Below, one piece after another: positions 6,745 to 14,018 of a stretch of 15,708 nt of DNA. The DNA comes from JANNHK01 sp034408875 (GTDB taxonomy: Bacteria; Actinomycetota; Acidimicrobiia; IMCC26256; PALSA-610). The number at the start of each line of letters is the position of its first letter. Positions within the stretch are counted from its first letter, which is position 1. A program made the translations under genes and the position numbers. The notes below the pieces were generated by a model. That model made no database searches. It saw nothing but the letters and a program-made list of their open reading frames with translations, and had not been told where the DNA came from. The DNA lies in the NCBI GenBank assembly GCA_034408875.1, contig JAWXCJ010000195.1:1-15708 (forward strand), written 5' to 3'.

Positions 6745-9077
6745 TGCTTGGCTCCAACGGGCTTGCGGCCCAACTCGATCACGCTGCGCCGGTGTTCCAC
6801 GGGCGGCCGGAGCCGCTTGCCGACCGTCTGGGTGCGGCCGTACAGGGTGGTCCGCTGCACGAGCGGGCGGCCAATCGGAGCGCAGATCGACCGGAATTCG
6901 GCCTCGTCGAGTTCCTGGCCGTGACTGGCGCCCGCGGCCCGGGAGATGTTCTCGTCCATCAGCGTGCCGCCGAGGTCGTTGGCCCCGGCCCGGAGGATCT
7001 GGCGGGCACCCTCGACGCCGCACTTCACCCACGAGGCCTGGATGTTGTCGACGTACCCGTGGTACGCGATGCGGCCGACCGCGTGCATGAGGAGCACCTC
7101 GCGGAAGGTCGGACCCATGCGGGCCTTGCCCTGGATGAAGATCGGCGTGGCCATATGCACGAACGGCAGCGGCACGAACTCGGTGAACCCGCCCGTCTCC
7201 TTCTGGAGGTCGCGGGTGCGCACGATGTGGCGGGCCACGTGCACTGGTCGTTCGACGGTGCCGAACATGATCGTGATGTTCGACCGCAACCCGACCGAGT
7301 GCGCGGTGCGGTGTGCTTCGAGCCACTCCTCGGTGTTGACCTTGTCGGAGCAGATGACGGCCCGCACCTCGTCGTCGAGGATCTCGGCCGCGGTGCCGGG
7401 AAGTGTCGCAAGGCCGGCGTCCTTCAACTTGACGAGGTACTCGGCCAGCGGCATGTCGAGCCGCCGCGCGCCTTCGGTGACTTCGAGGGCGGTGAACCCG
7501 TGGACGTGGATGCCGGGTGCGACGGCTTTGACCGCGCGCGTGACGCCGACGTAGTAGTCGCCGTCGAAGTCGGGGTGGATACCACCCTGCAGGCACACCT
7601 CGGTAGCGCCGCACTCGACGGCTTCGACGACGCGCTGCTGCAGTTCTTCGAGTTCGAGCAAGTACGGCGCGCCCCGCAGGTTGAGCGAGAGCGGCCCCTT
7701 GGAGAACGCGCAGAACCGGCACTTGAAGGTGCACACGTTCGTGTAGTTGATGTTGCGGTTCCGGACGAACGTGACCTCGTCGCCCGCGATCTCGCGGCGC
7801 AACTCGTCGGCCAAGTCGGTGACCGCGGCGACTTCTGAGCCGCGCGCCGACAGGAGCGTGATGATCTCGTCTACGCCGACTTCTTCGCCGGCGCGCACAC
7901 CGGCGAGCACTTCGCCGACCGCGCCGGCCGCTCGGGCCGGAATCCGTGGCGGCAACAACACCGGCGGGGTTTCGTCGCTGCCCGACGTCCACCGGCAGTC
8001 GCGCGCGAGGCCCTCGCTGTCGGAACGCACGAGCACCGCGGTACGGATGTCGGCGTGGATCCACTCGTCGGGACGCGTCACATACTCGGGATAGATCGTG
8101 AGGCGCGGCGCGAGCACCTTGCCCGCAGCTTCGGTCGCGTCGCGCAGCCGTTCGAGGCTCGGCCACGGCCGTTCGGGGTTGACGTGGTCGATCGTGACGG
8201 GCGAAACGCCACCCCAGTCGTCGATGCCCGCGGCAATGAGCGGCGCGAGGTCGTCGCTGAGGTTCGGCGGCGCCTGGAGGTGGATCTCGGGCGGGGGGAT
8301 GAGCCGCGCCGCGGCGATCGACCACAGGAACTCGTCGGTGTCGCAGGGCTCGGCCTTGTGCATCGCGGTGCCGGGCTTCGGCAGGAAGTTCTGCACGATC
8401 ACTTCCTGCACGTGCCCGTAGCGACGGTGCGCCACCGCAATCGCTTCGAGTGCTTCGACGCGCTCGGCGCGCGTCTCACCGATGCCGACGAGGATGCCGG
8501 TCGTGAACGGGACCCGCGCCCGGCCCGCGGCGTCGAGCGTGGCGAGGCGGCGCTGCGGTGTCTTGTCCGGTGCCCCGTAGTGCGGGCCGCCCGCTTCGCC
8601 GAGGCGGGCCGCGAGCGTCTCGATCATCATTCCCTGCGACGGGCTGACGGCGCGCAGCACGGTGAGCTCTGCTTCGGTGAGCGCGCCGGCGTTGGCGTGG
8701 GGGAGCAACCCGGTCTCGTCGACGACAAGTTTCGCCATCGCGACGAGATACTCGACCGTGGTCGCGTGGCCGTTGGCCGCGAGCCACGCCGCCGCCTGCG
8801 GGTACCGCTCCTCGGGTGCTTCGCCCAGCGTGAACAGTGCCTCGTGACAGCCGAGTTCGGCGCCCCGGCGGGCAATGCCGAGCACTTCGTCGGCGGTCAG
8901 GTACGGCGCATCGAGGCGGGCGGGCGGCTTGGCGAAGGTGCAGTAGCCGCAGCGGTCGCGGCACAGCATCGTCAGCGGGATGAACACCTTGGGCGAGTAC
9001 GTGACACGAGTCCCGAAGCGGGCGTCACGGACTCGCGCCGCCTCGGCCATCAGGTCGCCCAGCGGCGTCTCGATCAC
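6741..9077 (-). CDS. fbiC: FO synthase, fused CofG-CofH (F420 biosynthesis)
   Basis: This 778-residue bifunctional radical SAM enzyme makes FO (7,8-didemethyl-8-hydroxy-5-deazariboflavin), the chromophore precursor of coenzyme F420, from tyrosine and a ribityl-uracil intermediate. The CofG half (about 1-370) has its cluster cysteines at 39, 43 and 46 in LCRDRCGYC. The CofH half (about 385-778) has Cys449, Cys453 and Cys456 in VCTFKCRFC. Both are intact CxxxCxxC motifs. The start is GTG, with an in-frame TAG four codons upstream, so no long N-terminal extension like that of the mycobacterial protein is possible. It lies 42 bp behind pgl and runs into the mini-ORF by a GTGA overlap. The actinobacterial-type fusion and F420 use support the taxonomic guess. 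No other F420 gene (fbiA, fbiB, fbiD, fgd) is present in the window. Confidence 0.97.
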   Translation of the reverse strand: MIETPLGDLMAEAARVRDARFGTRVTYSPKVFIPLTMLCRDRCGYCTFAKPPARLDAPYLTADEVLGIARRGAELGCHEALFTLGEAPEERYPQAAAWLAANGHATTVEYLVAMAKLVVDETGLLPHANAGALTEAELTVLRAVSPSQGMMIETLAARLGEAGGPHYGAPDKTPQRRLATLDAAGRARVPFTTGILVGIGETRAERVEALEAIAVAHRRYGHVQEVIVQNFLPKPGTAMHKAEPCDTDEFLWSIAAARLIPPPEIHLQAPPNLSDDLAPLIAAGIDDWGGVSPVTIDHVNPERPWPSLERLRDATEAAGKVLAPRLTIYPEYVTRPDEWIHADIRTAVLVRSDSEGLARDCRWTSGSDETPPVLLPPRIPARAAGAVGEVLAGVRAGEEVGVDEIITLLSARGSEVAAVTDLADELRREIAGDEVTFVRNRNINYTNVCTFKCRFCAFSKGPLSLNLRGAPYLLELEELQQRVVEAVECGATEVCLQGGIHPDFDGDYYVGVTRAVKAVAPGIHVHGFTALEVTEGARRLDMPLAEYLVKLKDAGLATLPGTAAEILDDEVRAVICSDKVNTEEWLEAHRTAHSVGLRSNITIMFGTVERPVHVARHIVRTRDLQKETGGFTEFVPLPFVHMATPIFIQGKARMGPTFREVLLMHAVGRIAYHGYVDNIQASWVKCGVEGARQILRAGANDLGGTLMDENISRAAGASHGQELDEAEFRSICAPIGRPLVQRTTLYGRTQTVGKRLRPPVEHRRSVIELGRKPVGAKQ

Positions 9078-9119
9078 GCCCAGACACTACCTGTCCGCTC
9101 GTGGCGCCTCCGCTTCGGG

Positions 9120-9779
9120 TCAGGTGTCGGTCCGCGGCGCGTCGGGCGCGGCGGCCTCGTCGACGAGCCAGATCACCCGTTGGGCGCGGATCCGGGTGGC
9201 CGGCACGTCCTCGCCGCGCTGGACCCGGTCGAGAGCCTCGCGTTTGTCGGCACCCGCCACGGTCACGACCACGAGCACGCCTCGTTCGATGGCCGGGACG
9301 GTGAACGTCAGGCGCCGATGCGGGTGGAGGTCGTCGCCGGTCTCGACGACGAAGCGCTCCCGTTCGGCGAGGGCGGGGCTGCCGGGGAACAGCGACGCGG
9401 TGTGCGCGTCGGGGCCGAGACCGAGATGGATGAAATCAATCGGCGGCGATTCCCGCACCAGGCGGTCGTAGCCGTCGGAGCCCGCGGCCACCATCGAGTG
9501 GACCGCCGCCGGATGAACATGGTCGAGCAACACCCGACGCGCCATGCCTTCGTTCGAATCCGGGTCGTCGACGGAGACTATGCGCTCGTCGCCGAAGAAC
9601 ACCGAGATCGCGCTCCAGTCGCGGGCGCGCACGGCGAGTTCCTCGTAACAAGCGCGAGCGGTTCCGCCGCCCGAAAGCGCGACCGACCGGGGCCCGGCAC
9701 TTCGGAACAGATCGCAGAATGCCTGGACCACGTCGTCGACCACGCGCAGCTCGCCGAGGAAGGTCACTTGGGACATCAT
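9120..9779 (-). CDS. pgl: 6-phosphogluconolactonase
   Basis: This 219-residue DevB/SOL-family enzyme hydrolyses 6-phosphogluconolactone to 6-phosphogluconate, the second step of the oxidative pentose phosphate branch. The sequence shows ALSGGGT (34-40), FFGDERIVS (61-69) with DDPDSN just after, and the family signature GLGPDAHTASLFP (120-132). Two ATGs lie in tandem at 9777-9779 and 9774-9776, and either may be used; no strong Shine-Dalgarno sequence precedes them. It is the first gene of the leftward operon. Its start lies 6 bp from that of the divergent methyltransferase-glycosylase gene. Unlike many actinobacterial loci, zwf and opcA are not beside it; fbiC follows instead. The lactone may therefore come partly from an F420-dependent glucose-6-phosphate dehydrogenase, which is an inference. 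Confidence 0.95.
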   Translation of the reverse strand: MMSQVTFLGELRVVDDVVQAFCDLFRSAGPRSVALSGGGTARACYEELAVRARDWSAISVFFGDERIVSVDDPDSNEGMARRVLLDHVHPAAVHSMVAAGSDGYDRLVRESPPIDFIHLGLGPDAHTASLFPGSPALAERERFVVETGDDLHPHRRLTFTVPAIERGVLVVVTVAGADKREALDRVQRGEDVPATRIRAQRVIWLVDEAAAPDAPRTDT

Positions 9780-9785
9780 TCACCA

Positions 9786-10841
9786 ATGGACCGCACAACG
9801 GTGGATGTGTACGAACGGCGGGCCGCCGACTGGATCGCCAAGCGCAACCGGCCCGCGCCACCGTCACTCGACCGGCTCGCGCAACGGGCCACTGGCGTCG
9901 TGGCCGATGTCGGCTCGGGCCCCGGGTGGCACAGCGCGGCGCTCGGTTCAGAAGTTGTCGCGTTCGATGCCGCGTGGGCCATGGCCGAGCGGATCCGTGA
10001 GTTCGCGCCCGACGCGTGGCCGGTGCAGGCCGACGTCGAGTGGCTTCCGTTCCGGCGGAGCACATTCGGCGGAGCTTGGGCGCACAAGTGCTACCAGCAC
10101 CTGCCCGCGGAGCACTTGCCGATCGCGCTCGCCGAATTGCACCGCGCCATGAGCGTCGGCGCGCCGCTCGACCTGCGCGTGACGTCGGAGCACCACGTGC
10201 CCGACGCCGACGATCCGTTCGAGGGCCGGTACTTCGCGGGGTGGACCGACGCCCGACTGCGCGACGTGGCCGAAGGAGCCGGGTTCGACATCGAATCGGT
10301 CGTCGACGACGGAGACGAGTGGGTCGACCTTGTCGCGACCCGCGCCCGCACACTGCCCGACACCGTCGGACCCGGAATGCGTCTGTTGCTCGTCGGCCTG
10401 AATCCGAGTCTCGTCGCCGCCGACGCGGGCTACGGGTTCGCGAGCCCGAGCAACCGCTTCTGGCCTGCCGCACTTGGCTCGGGCGTGCTGACGAAAGCGC
10501 ACGACTCATTCCAAGCGCTGCGCGTCGACGGCATCGGCATGACCGACGTCGTGAAACGCGCCACACCGCGCGCGGATGCGGTCACGACCGCCGAGTACCG
10601 CGCCGGCGCCGATCGGGTCGAACGCCTCGTCGTGTGGCTGCAACCCGCGGCCGTGTGTTTCGTCGGCCTCGACGGCTACCGCAAGGCCCGCAACCGCAAG
10701 GCGACAACGGGCTGGCAGGACGAGCCGTTCGGCACGACGCCCGCGTACGTCATGCCCAATCCGAGCGGCCTCAACGCACACACCAAACCCGCGGGCTTCG
10801 AAGCTCACCTCCGCGCCGCGCTCGAGGGCCCCAACACCTGA
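9786..10841 (+). CDS. SAM methyltransferase fused to Mug/TDG-type uracil-DNA glycosylase
   Basis: This 351-residue protein has two domains. Residues 1 to about 185 form a class I methyltransferase: motif I is DVGSGPG (41-47), the later strand is QADVEWLPF (81-89), and QHLPAEHLPIALAELHRAM (104-122) resembles Methyltransf_11-type proteins. There is no DPPY or NPPY motif, so it is not an amino-DNA methylase. Residues about 197 to 345 are a mismatch-specific glycosylase of the Mug/TDG family: GLNPS (204-208) with the catalytic-site Asn206, GYGFASPSNRFW (215-226), TDVVKRATP (253-261) and MPNPSGLN (323-330). These enzymes remove uracil or thymine opposite G. The ATG at 9786 is chosen because the methyltransferase starts there; the frame is open far upstream only because it runs antisense to fbiC. 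The target of the methyltransferase is unknown. A palindrome begins at the stop codon. Confidence 0.9.
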   Translation: MDRTTVDVYERRAADWIAKRNRPAPPSLDRLAQRATGVVADVGSGPGWHSAALGSEVVAFDAAWAMAERIREFAPDAWPVQADVEWLPFRRSTFGGAWAHKCYQHLPAEHLPIALAELHRAMSVGAPLDLRVTSEHHVPDADDPFEGRYFAGWTDARLRDVAEGAGFDIESVVDDGDEWVDLVATRARTLPDTVGPGMRLLLVGLNPSLVAADAGYGFASPSNRFWPAALGSGVLTKAHDSFQALRVDGIGMTDVVKRATPRADAVTTAEYRAGADRVERLVVWLQPAAVCFVGLDGYRKARNRKATTGWQDEPFGTTPAYVMPNPSGLNAHTKPAGFEAHLRAALEGPNT

Positions 10842-10889
10842 AATTGCGTCACTCGGCGACCGTTTCGGTCGTCCTGTGGCGCAATTTCA
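10839..10889. repeat. 51-bp palindrome, copy 1 of a dispersed intergenic repeat; possible bidirectional terminator
   Basis: TGAAATTGCGTCAC (10839-10852) pairs with GTGGCGCAATTTCA (10876-10889), with one G-U wobble in RNA. Inside is a second stem, CGACCG-TTT-CGGTCG (10857-10871), separated by short unpaired flanks. The outer arm includes the stop codon of the methyltransferase-glycosylase gene. The element sits between convergent genes, 11 bp before the transaldolase stop, so it may stop transcription from both sides, although there is no clear U-tract. A very similar element in inverse orientation occupies 15668-15708, matching at 36 of 39 core positions, so this is more than a local terminator. 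Confidence 0.8.
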
Positions 10890-10900
10890 GAAGGCCGCGG

Positions 10901-11992
10901 CTACTTGAGCTCGCGGGCCTTTTTCGCCAACGTGTCCAGGGCGTCGTGGTATGACGCGGAGAACGACGCGACGCCTTCGCGTTCGAGGGTCGCGGTCACG
11001 TCGTCGATGTCGACCCCGGCGGCCAGTAGGTCTTCCATGACGGCACGGGCGTCGTCGACGTCTTCCGTCACCGAATCGGCACGCAGGTTGCCCTGCCCCG
11101 TCGCGAGCGCGTCGACCGATGCCTGCGCCAGCGTGTTGACCGTGTCGCGGCCGATCAGCTCGTCGACGTACACCGTGGGCGAGTACGCCGGGTTCTTCGT
11201 CGACGTCGACGCCCACAGCGGACGCTGGCGCCGCGCGCCCTTCGCCGCGAGCGTCTCCCAGCGGGGACCCGCGAACTCCCGGAGGAACAACTGGTACGCG
11301 AGCTTGGCGTTCGCGACGGCTGCCTTCCCGCGCCGCGCATTGCCGTCGGGGAGGCGGCGGTCGGTTTCGGTGTCGACCCGACTGACGAAGAACGACGCGA
11401 CCGAGTGGATCTGCGCGATGTCTTCGCCGTTCGCGACGCGGCGTTCGAGACCGGTGAGGTACGCGTCGATCACTTCGCGGTGCCGAGACAGGGCGAAGAT
11501 CAGCGTGATGTTCACGTTGATACCGGCCGCGATCGCTTCGGTGATCGCCGGAAGCCCTTCGGCCGTCGCCGGGATCTTGATCATCACGTTGGGCCGGCCG
11601 AGCTTGGCGAAGAGCTCGCGCGCCTGGGCGATCGTGCTCGCCGTGTCGTGGGCGAGGTCGGGGTTCACCTCGATGGACACGACACCGTCGCCGTCGGTCG
11701 AGGTGTCGTACACCGGTCGCAACAGGTCGGCCGCGTCGGCGATGTCGCGCTCGACCATCGTCCAGTAGATCTGGTCGACTGGCATGCCACCGGCCGCGAG
11801 CTCGCGCAGCTCGCCGTCGTAGTCGTGGCCCGCGCCCATCGCCTTCTCGAAGATGGTCGGGTTCGACGTGACGCCGCGGATCCCGTGTTCGTCGACGAGA
11901 CCTTGGAGTCCACCGCGCGCCAGCGCGCGAGTCAGATTGTCGTACCAGGGGCTCTGCCCGAACTCGAGGAGCCGAGCGACGCCGCTGGTCAC
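10901..11992 (-). CDS. tal: Transaldolase
   Basis: This 363-residue transaldolase moves a dihydroxyacetone unit between sedoheptulose 7-phosphate and glyceraldehyde 3-phosphate in the non-oxidative pentose phosphate pathway. The Schiff-base lysine is Lys139 in VMIKIPAT. TSNPTIF (42-48), NVNITLIFA (159-167) and SVASFFVSRVD (197-207) are also family motifs. The length fits the longer actinobacterial type. The GTG start overlaps the transketolase TGA as GTGA, so the two proteins are probably made by coupled translation. A longer frame continues upstream to 13051, but that part is a shadow of transketolase. A 59-bp spacer, mostly palindrome, separates its stop from the convergent gene. Confidence 0.96.
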   Translation of the reverse strand: MTSGVARLLEFGQSPWYDNLTRALARGGLQGLVDEHGIRGVTSNPTIFEKAMGAGHDYDGELRELAAGGMPVDQIYWTMVERDIADAADLLRPVYDTSTDGDGVVSIEVNPDLAHDTASTIAQARELFAKLGRPNVMIKIPATAEGLPAITEAIAAGINVNITLIFALSRHREVIDAYLTGLERRVANGEDIAQIHSVASFFVSRVDTETDRRLPDGNARRGKAAVANAKLAYQLFLREFAGPRWETLAAKGARRQRPLWASTSTKNPAYSPTVYVDELIGRDTVNTLAQASVDALATGQGNLRADSVTEDVDDARAVMEDLLAAGVDIDDVTATLEREGVASFSASYHDALDTLAKKARELK

Positions 11993-13974
11993 GGCGCCAC
12001 CTGACCGAGCAGTGCGAGCGAACGAGACATCACGTTCTCGGGGGTGTACCCGAAGTTGGCGAGGGCAACCTTGCCCGGCGCCGACTCCCCGAACCGGTCG
12101 ATGGCGACGACATCGTCGGCGAAGCGGGACCAGCCGAAGCTCGTCGCGGCTTCGACCGCGAGGGTCGGGACCTCGGGCGGCAGCACCGAGATCTGGTAGT
12201 CGACGCCCGCGGCTTCGAACAGATCCCACGACGGCATCGACACGACCCGCGCCCTCACTCCGTGGTCGGCGAGCAACGCGCGTGCGCCGACACACACCGA
12301 TACCTCGGACCCGGTGCCGATGAGCACGACGTCGGGGTCGTCGTCGCCCTCGAGGACGTACGCGCCCCTCGCGACACCGTCGGCCGCCCGTTCCCGCGAG
12401 TTCGCGAGCACCGGGACATTCTGGCGGCTCAAGACGATGCCCGTAGGGCCTTCGCCGTCGATGTGCACGCGCCACGCGGCCGCGACCTCGTTGGGGTCGG
12501 CGGGCCGGATGAGCCGCAGCCCCGGCATGGCGCGCAACGACGCGAGGTGCTCGATCGGTTGGTGCGTCGGACCGTCTTCGCCGAGCCCGACCGAGTCGTG
12601 CGTCCACACGAACGCGACCTTCGTCTTCGTCATCGCCGCGAGCCGGACCGCCGGGCGCATGTAGTCGCTGAACACGAAGAACGTGCCGACGAACGGGAGC
12701 GTCGACGACACGGCCATGCCGTTGGCCGCGGCGGCCATGCCGTGCTCGCGAATGCCGAACGGGACAAGTCGGTTGCTCGCCCCGGCGGGCGTCATGTTCG
12801 CGGAACCCTTCACCTTGGTTCCGGTGTTGCCCATGAGATCGGCGGCACCGCCGACCAACCCGGGCACGACGTCGAAGATCGCGCCGAGCACCTCGCCCGA
12901 CGCGACGCGCGTCGCCATTTCCTTGCTGCCCGCTTCCCACTGCGGGAGCTTCTGCTCCCAACCCGGGAGCCCGCGCTGCGCGAGACACGCGTCGTACTCC
13001 TCGGCCCGTTCGGGCTGTGCGGCGGACCAGGTGCGACGCCGTTCCTCCCACGGGTTGCGCTCGACGGCACCGCGCGTGCCGGCCGCGCGGTAGAACGCGA
13101 GCACGTCGTCGGGAACCCAGAAGTCCTCGGCGGGCATGCCGAGGATCTCCTTCACGACCGCGATCTCGTCGGCGCCCATCGGGTTGCCGTGCGCTTCGGG
13201 TGTGTCTTGGAACTTCGGAGACGGATAGCCGATGTGCGAGCGCAGCACGATGAGCGTCGGGCGTGACTCCTCGGCCATGCCCTCGCGCAGCGCGCCTTCG
13301 AGTGCGTCGAGGTCTTCGGCCGCCTCGCCGATCTCGAGGACGTGCCAGCCGTACGCGCGAAAGCGCGCCGGTGTGTCATCGGTAAAGGTGAGCTCGGTCG
13401 GGCCGTCGATCGAGATGTGGTTGTCGTCGTAGACGTACACGAGGTGCCCGAGCTTGAAGTGACCGGCGAACGATGCGGCTTCGTGGCTGATGCCCTCTTC
13501 GAGGTCGCCGTCGCTGCAGATGCCGAATACGTGGTGGTTGCAGACCTCGGAACCGAACCGCTCGCGCAGGTGGCGTTCCGCGAGCGCGATGCCGACGGAA
13601 CTCCCGAAGCCCTGACCGAGCGGGCCGGTCGTCACCTCGATGCTCTTGGTGTGCCCCTTCTCCGGGTGCCCGGGTGTCTTCGACCCCCACTGGCGGAAGT
13701 CGCGCAGGTCGTCGAGTTCGAGCCCGAGGCCGCACAGGTACAGCATCGAGTAGACGAGCATCGACGCGTGCCCGGCGGAGAGCACGAACCGGTCGCGGTC
13801 GGGCCAGTCGCCATCGCTCGCGTCGTAGTCCATGACGCGCGTGAACAGCACGTGCGCGAGCGGCGCGAGCGCCATCGCGGTTCCCGGATGGCCCGAGTTC
13901 GCGCGCTGGACGGCGTCCATCGCGAGCCCTCGAATCACGTTGATCGCCCGGCGTTCCAGCTCGGCGTCGGCCAC
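11989..13974 (-). CDS. tkt: Transketolase
   Basis: This 661-residue thiamine-diphosphate enzyme moves two-carbon units between ketose and aldose phosphates. The N-terminal domain has SGHPG (27-31) and the ThDP/metal motif SDGDLEEG (154-161), followed by DDNHISID (183-190). The middle pyrimidine-binding domain follows with GIREHGMAA and the C-terminal domain completes the fold, so the length is normal. The GTG start at 13972-13974 has a strong AGAGAGGG 6 nt upstream, and the overlapping ATG in another frame is not the start. It precedes tal with a 4-nt overlap. Together they supply the non-oxidative pentose phosphate reactions linking the pentose chemistry of the left operon to glycolysis. The zwf, opcA and pgl genes often found after tkt-tal in actinobacteria do not follow on this strand. 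Confidence 0.97.
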   Translation of the reverse strand: MADAELERRAINVIRGLAMDAVQRANSGHPGTAMALAPLAHVLFTRVMDYDASDGDWPDRDRFVLSAGHASMLVYSMLYLCGLGLELDDLRDFRQWGSKTPGHPEKGHTKSIEVTTGPLGQGFGSSVGIALAERHLRERFGSEVCNHHVFGICSDGDLEEGISHEAASFAGHFKLGHLVYVYDDNHISIDGPTELTFTDDTPARFRAYGWHVLEIGEAAEDLDALEGALREGMAEESRPTLIVLRSHIGYPSPKFQDTPEAHGNPMGADEIAVVKEILGMPAEDFWVPDDVLAFYRAAGTRGAVERNPWEERRRTWSAAQPERAEEYDACLAQRGLPGWEQKLPQWEAGSKEMATRVASGEVLGAIFDVVPGLVGGAADLMGNTGTKVKGSANMTPAGASNRLVPFGIREHGMAAAANGMAVSSTLPFVGTFFVFSDYMRPAVRLAAMTKTKVAFVWTHDSVGLGEDGPTHQPIEHLASLRAMPGLRLIRPADPNEVAAAWRVHIDGEGPTGIVLSRQNVPVLANSRERAADGVARGAYVLEGDDDPDVVLIGTGSEVSVCVGARALLADHGVRARVVSMPSWDLFEAAGVDYQISVLPPEVPTLAVEAATSFGWSRFADDVVAIDRFGESAPGKVALANFGYTPENVMSRSLALLGQVAP

Positions 13975-13980
13975 ATGAAC

Positions 13981-13988
13981 CCCTCTCT
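13981..13988 (-). promoter_or_regulatory. Ribosome binding site of tkt
   Basis: On the minus strand AGAGAGGG lies 6 nt before the GTG start of transketolase. It is one of the clearest Shine-Dalgarno sequences in the window and fixes the GTG start, though an ATG lies 2 nt upstream in another frame. I see no convincing promoter in the 44 bp between the FIST gene and tkt. Confidence 0.6.
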
Positions 13989-14018
13989 CACGCCCGCTCG
14001 CCAGACTAGAGGGTGCGA

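Noticed and set aside
6727..6748. CTGCGTCACTGC near the fbiC stop as a third copy of the dispersed palindrome
   Set aside because: Only a short GCGTCA match is present; the inner CGACCG/CGGTCG stem is absent and the bases are coding.
8055..9785. Very long plus-strand open frame running into the methyltransferase-glycosylase gene
   Set aside because: It is antisense to fbiC and pgl and rich in Arg, Gly and Val as expected from a GC-rich shadow. No recognisable domain appears before residue 1 of the methyltransferase at 9786.
11993..13051. Upstream extension of the transaldolase frame
   Set aside because: It is an Arg-rich shadow inside transketolase; the transaldolase family start coincides with the GTG at 11990-11992.
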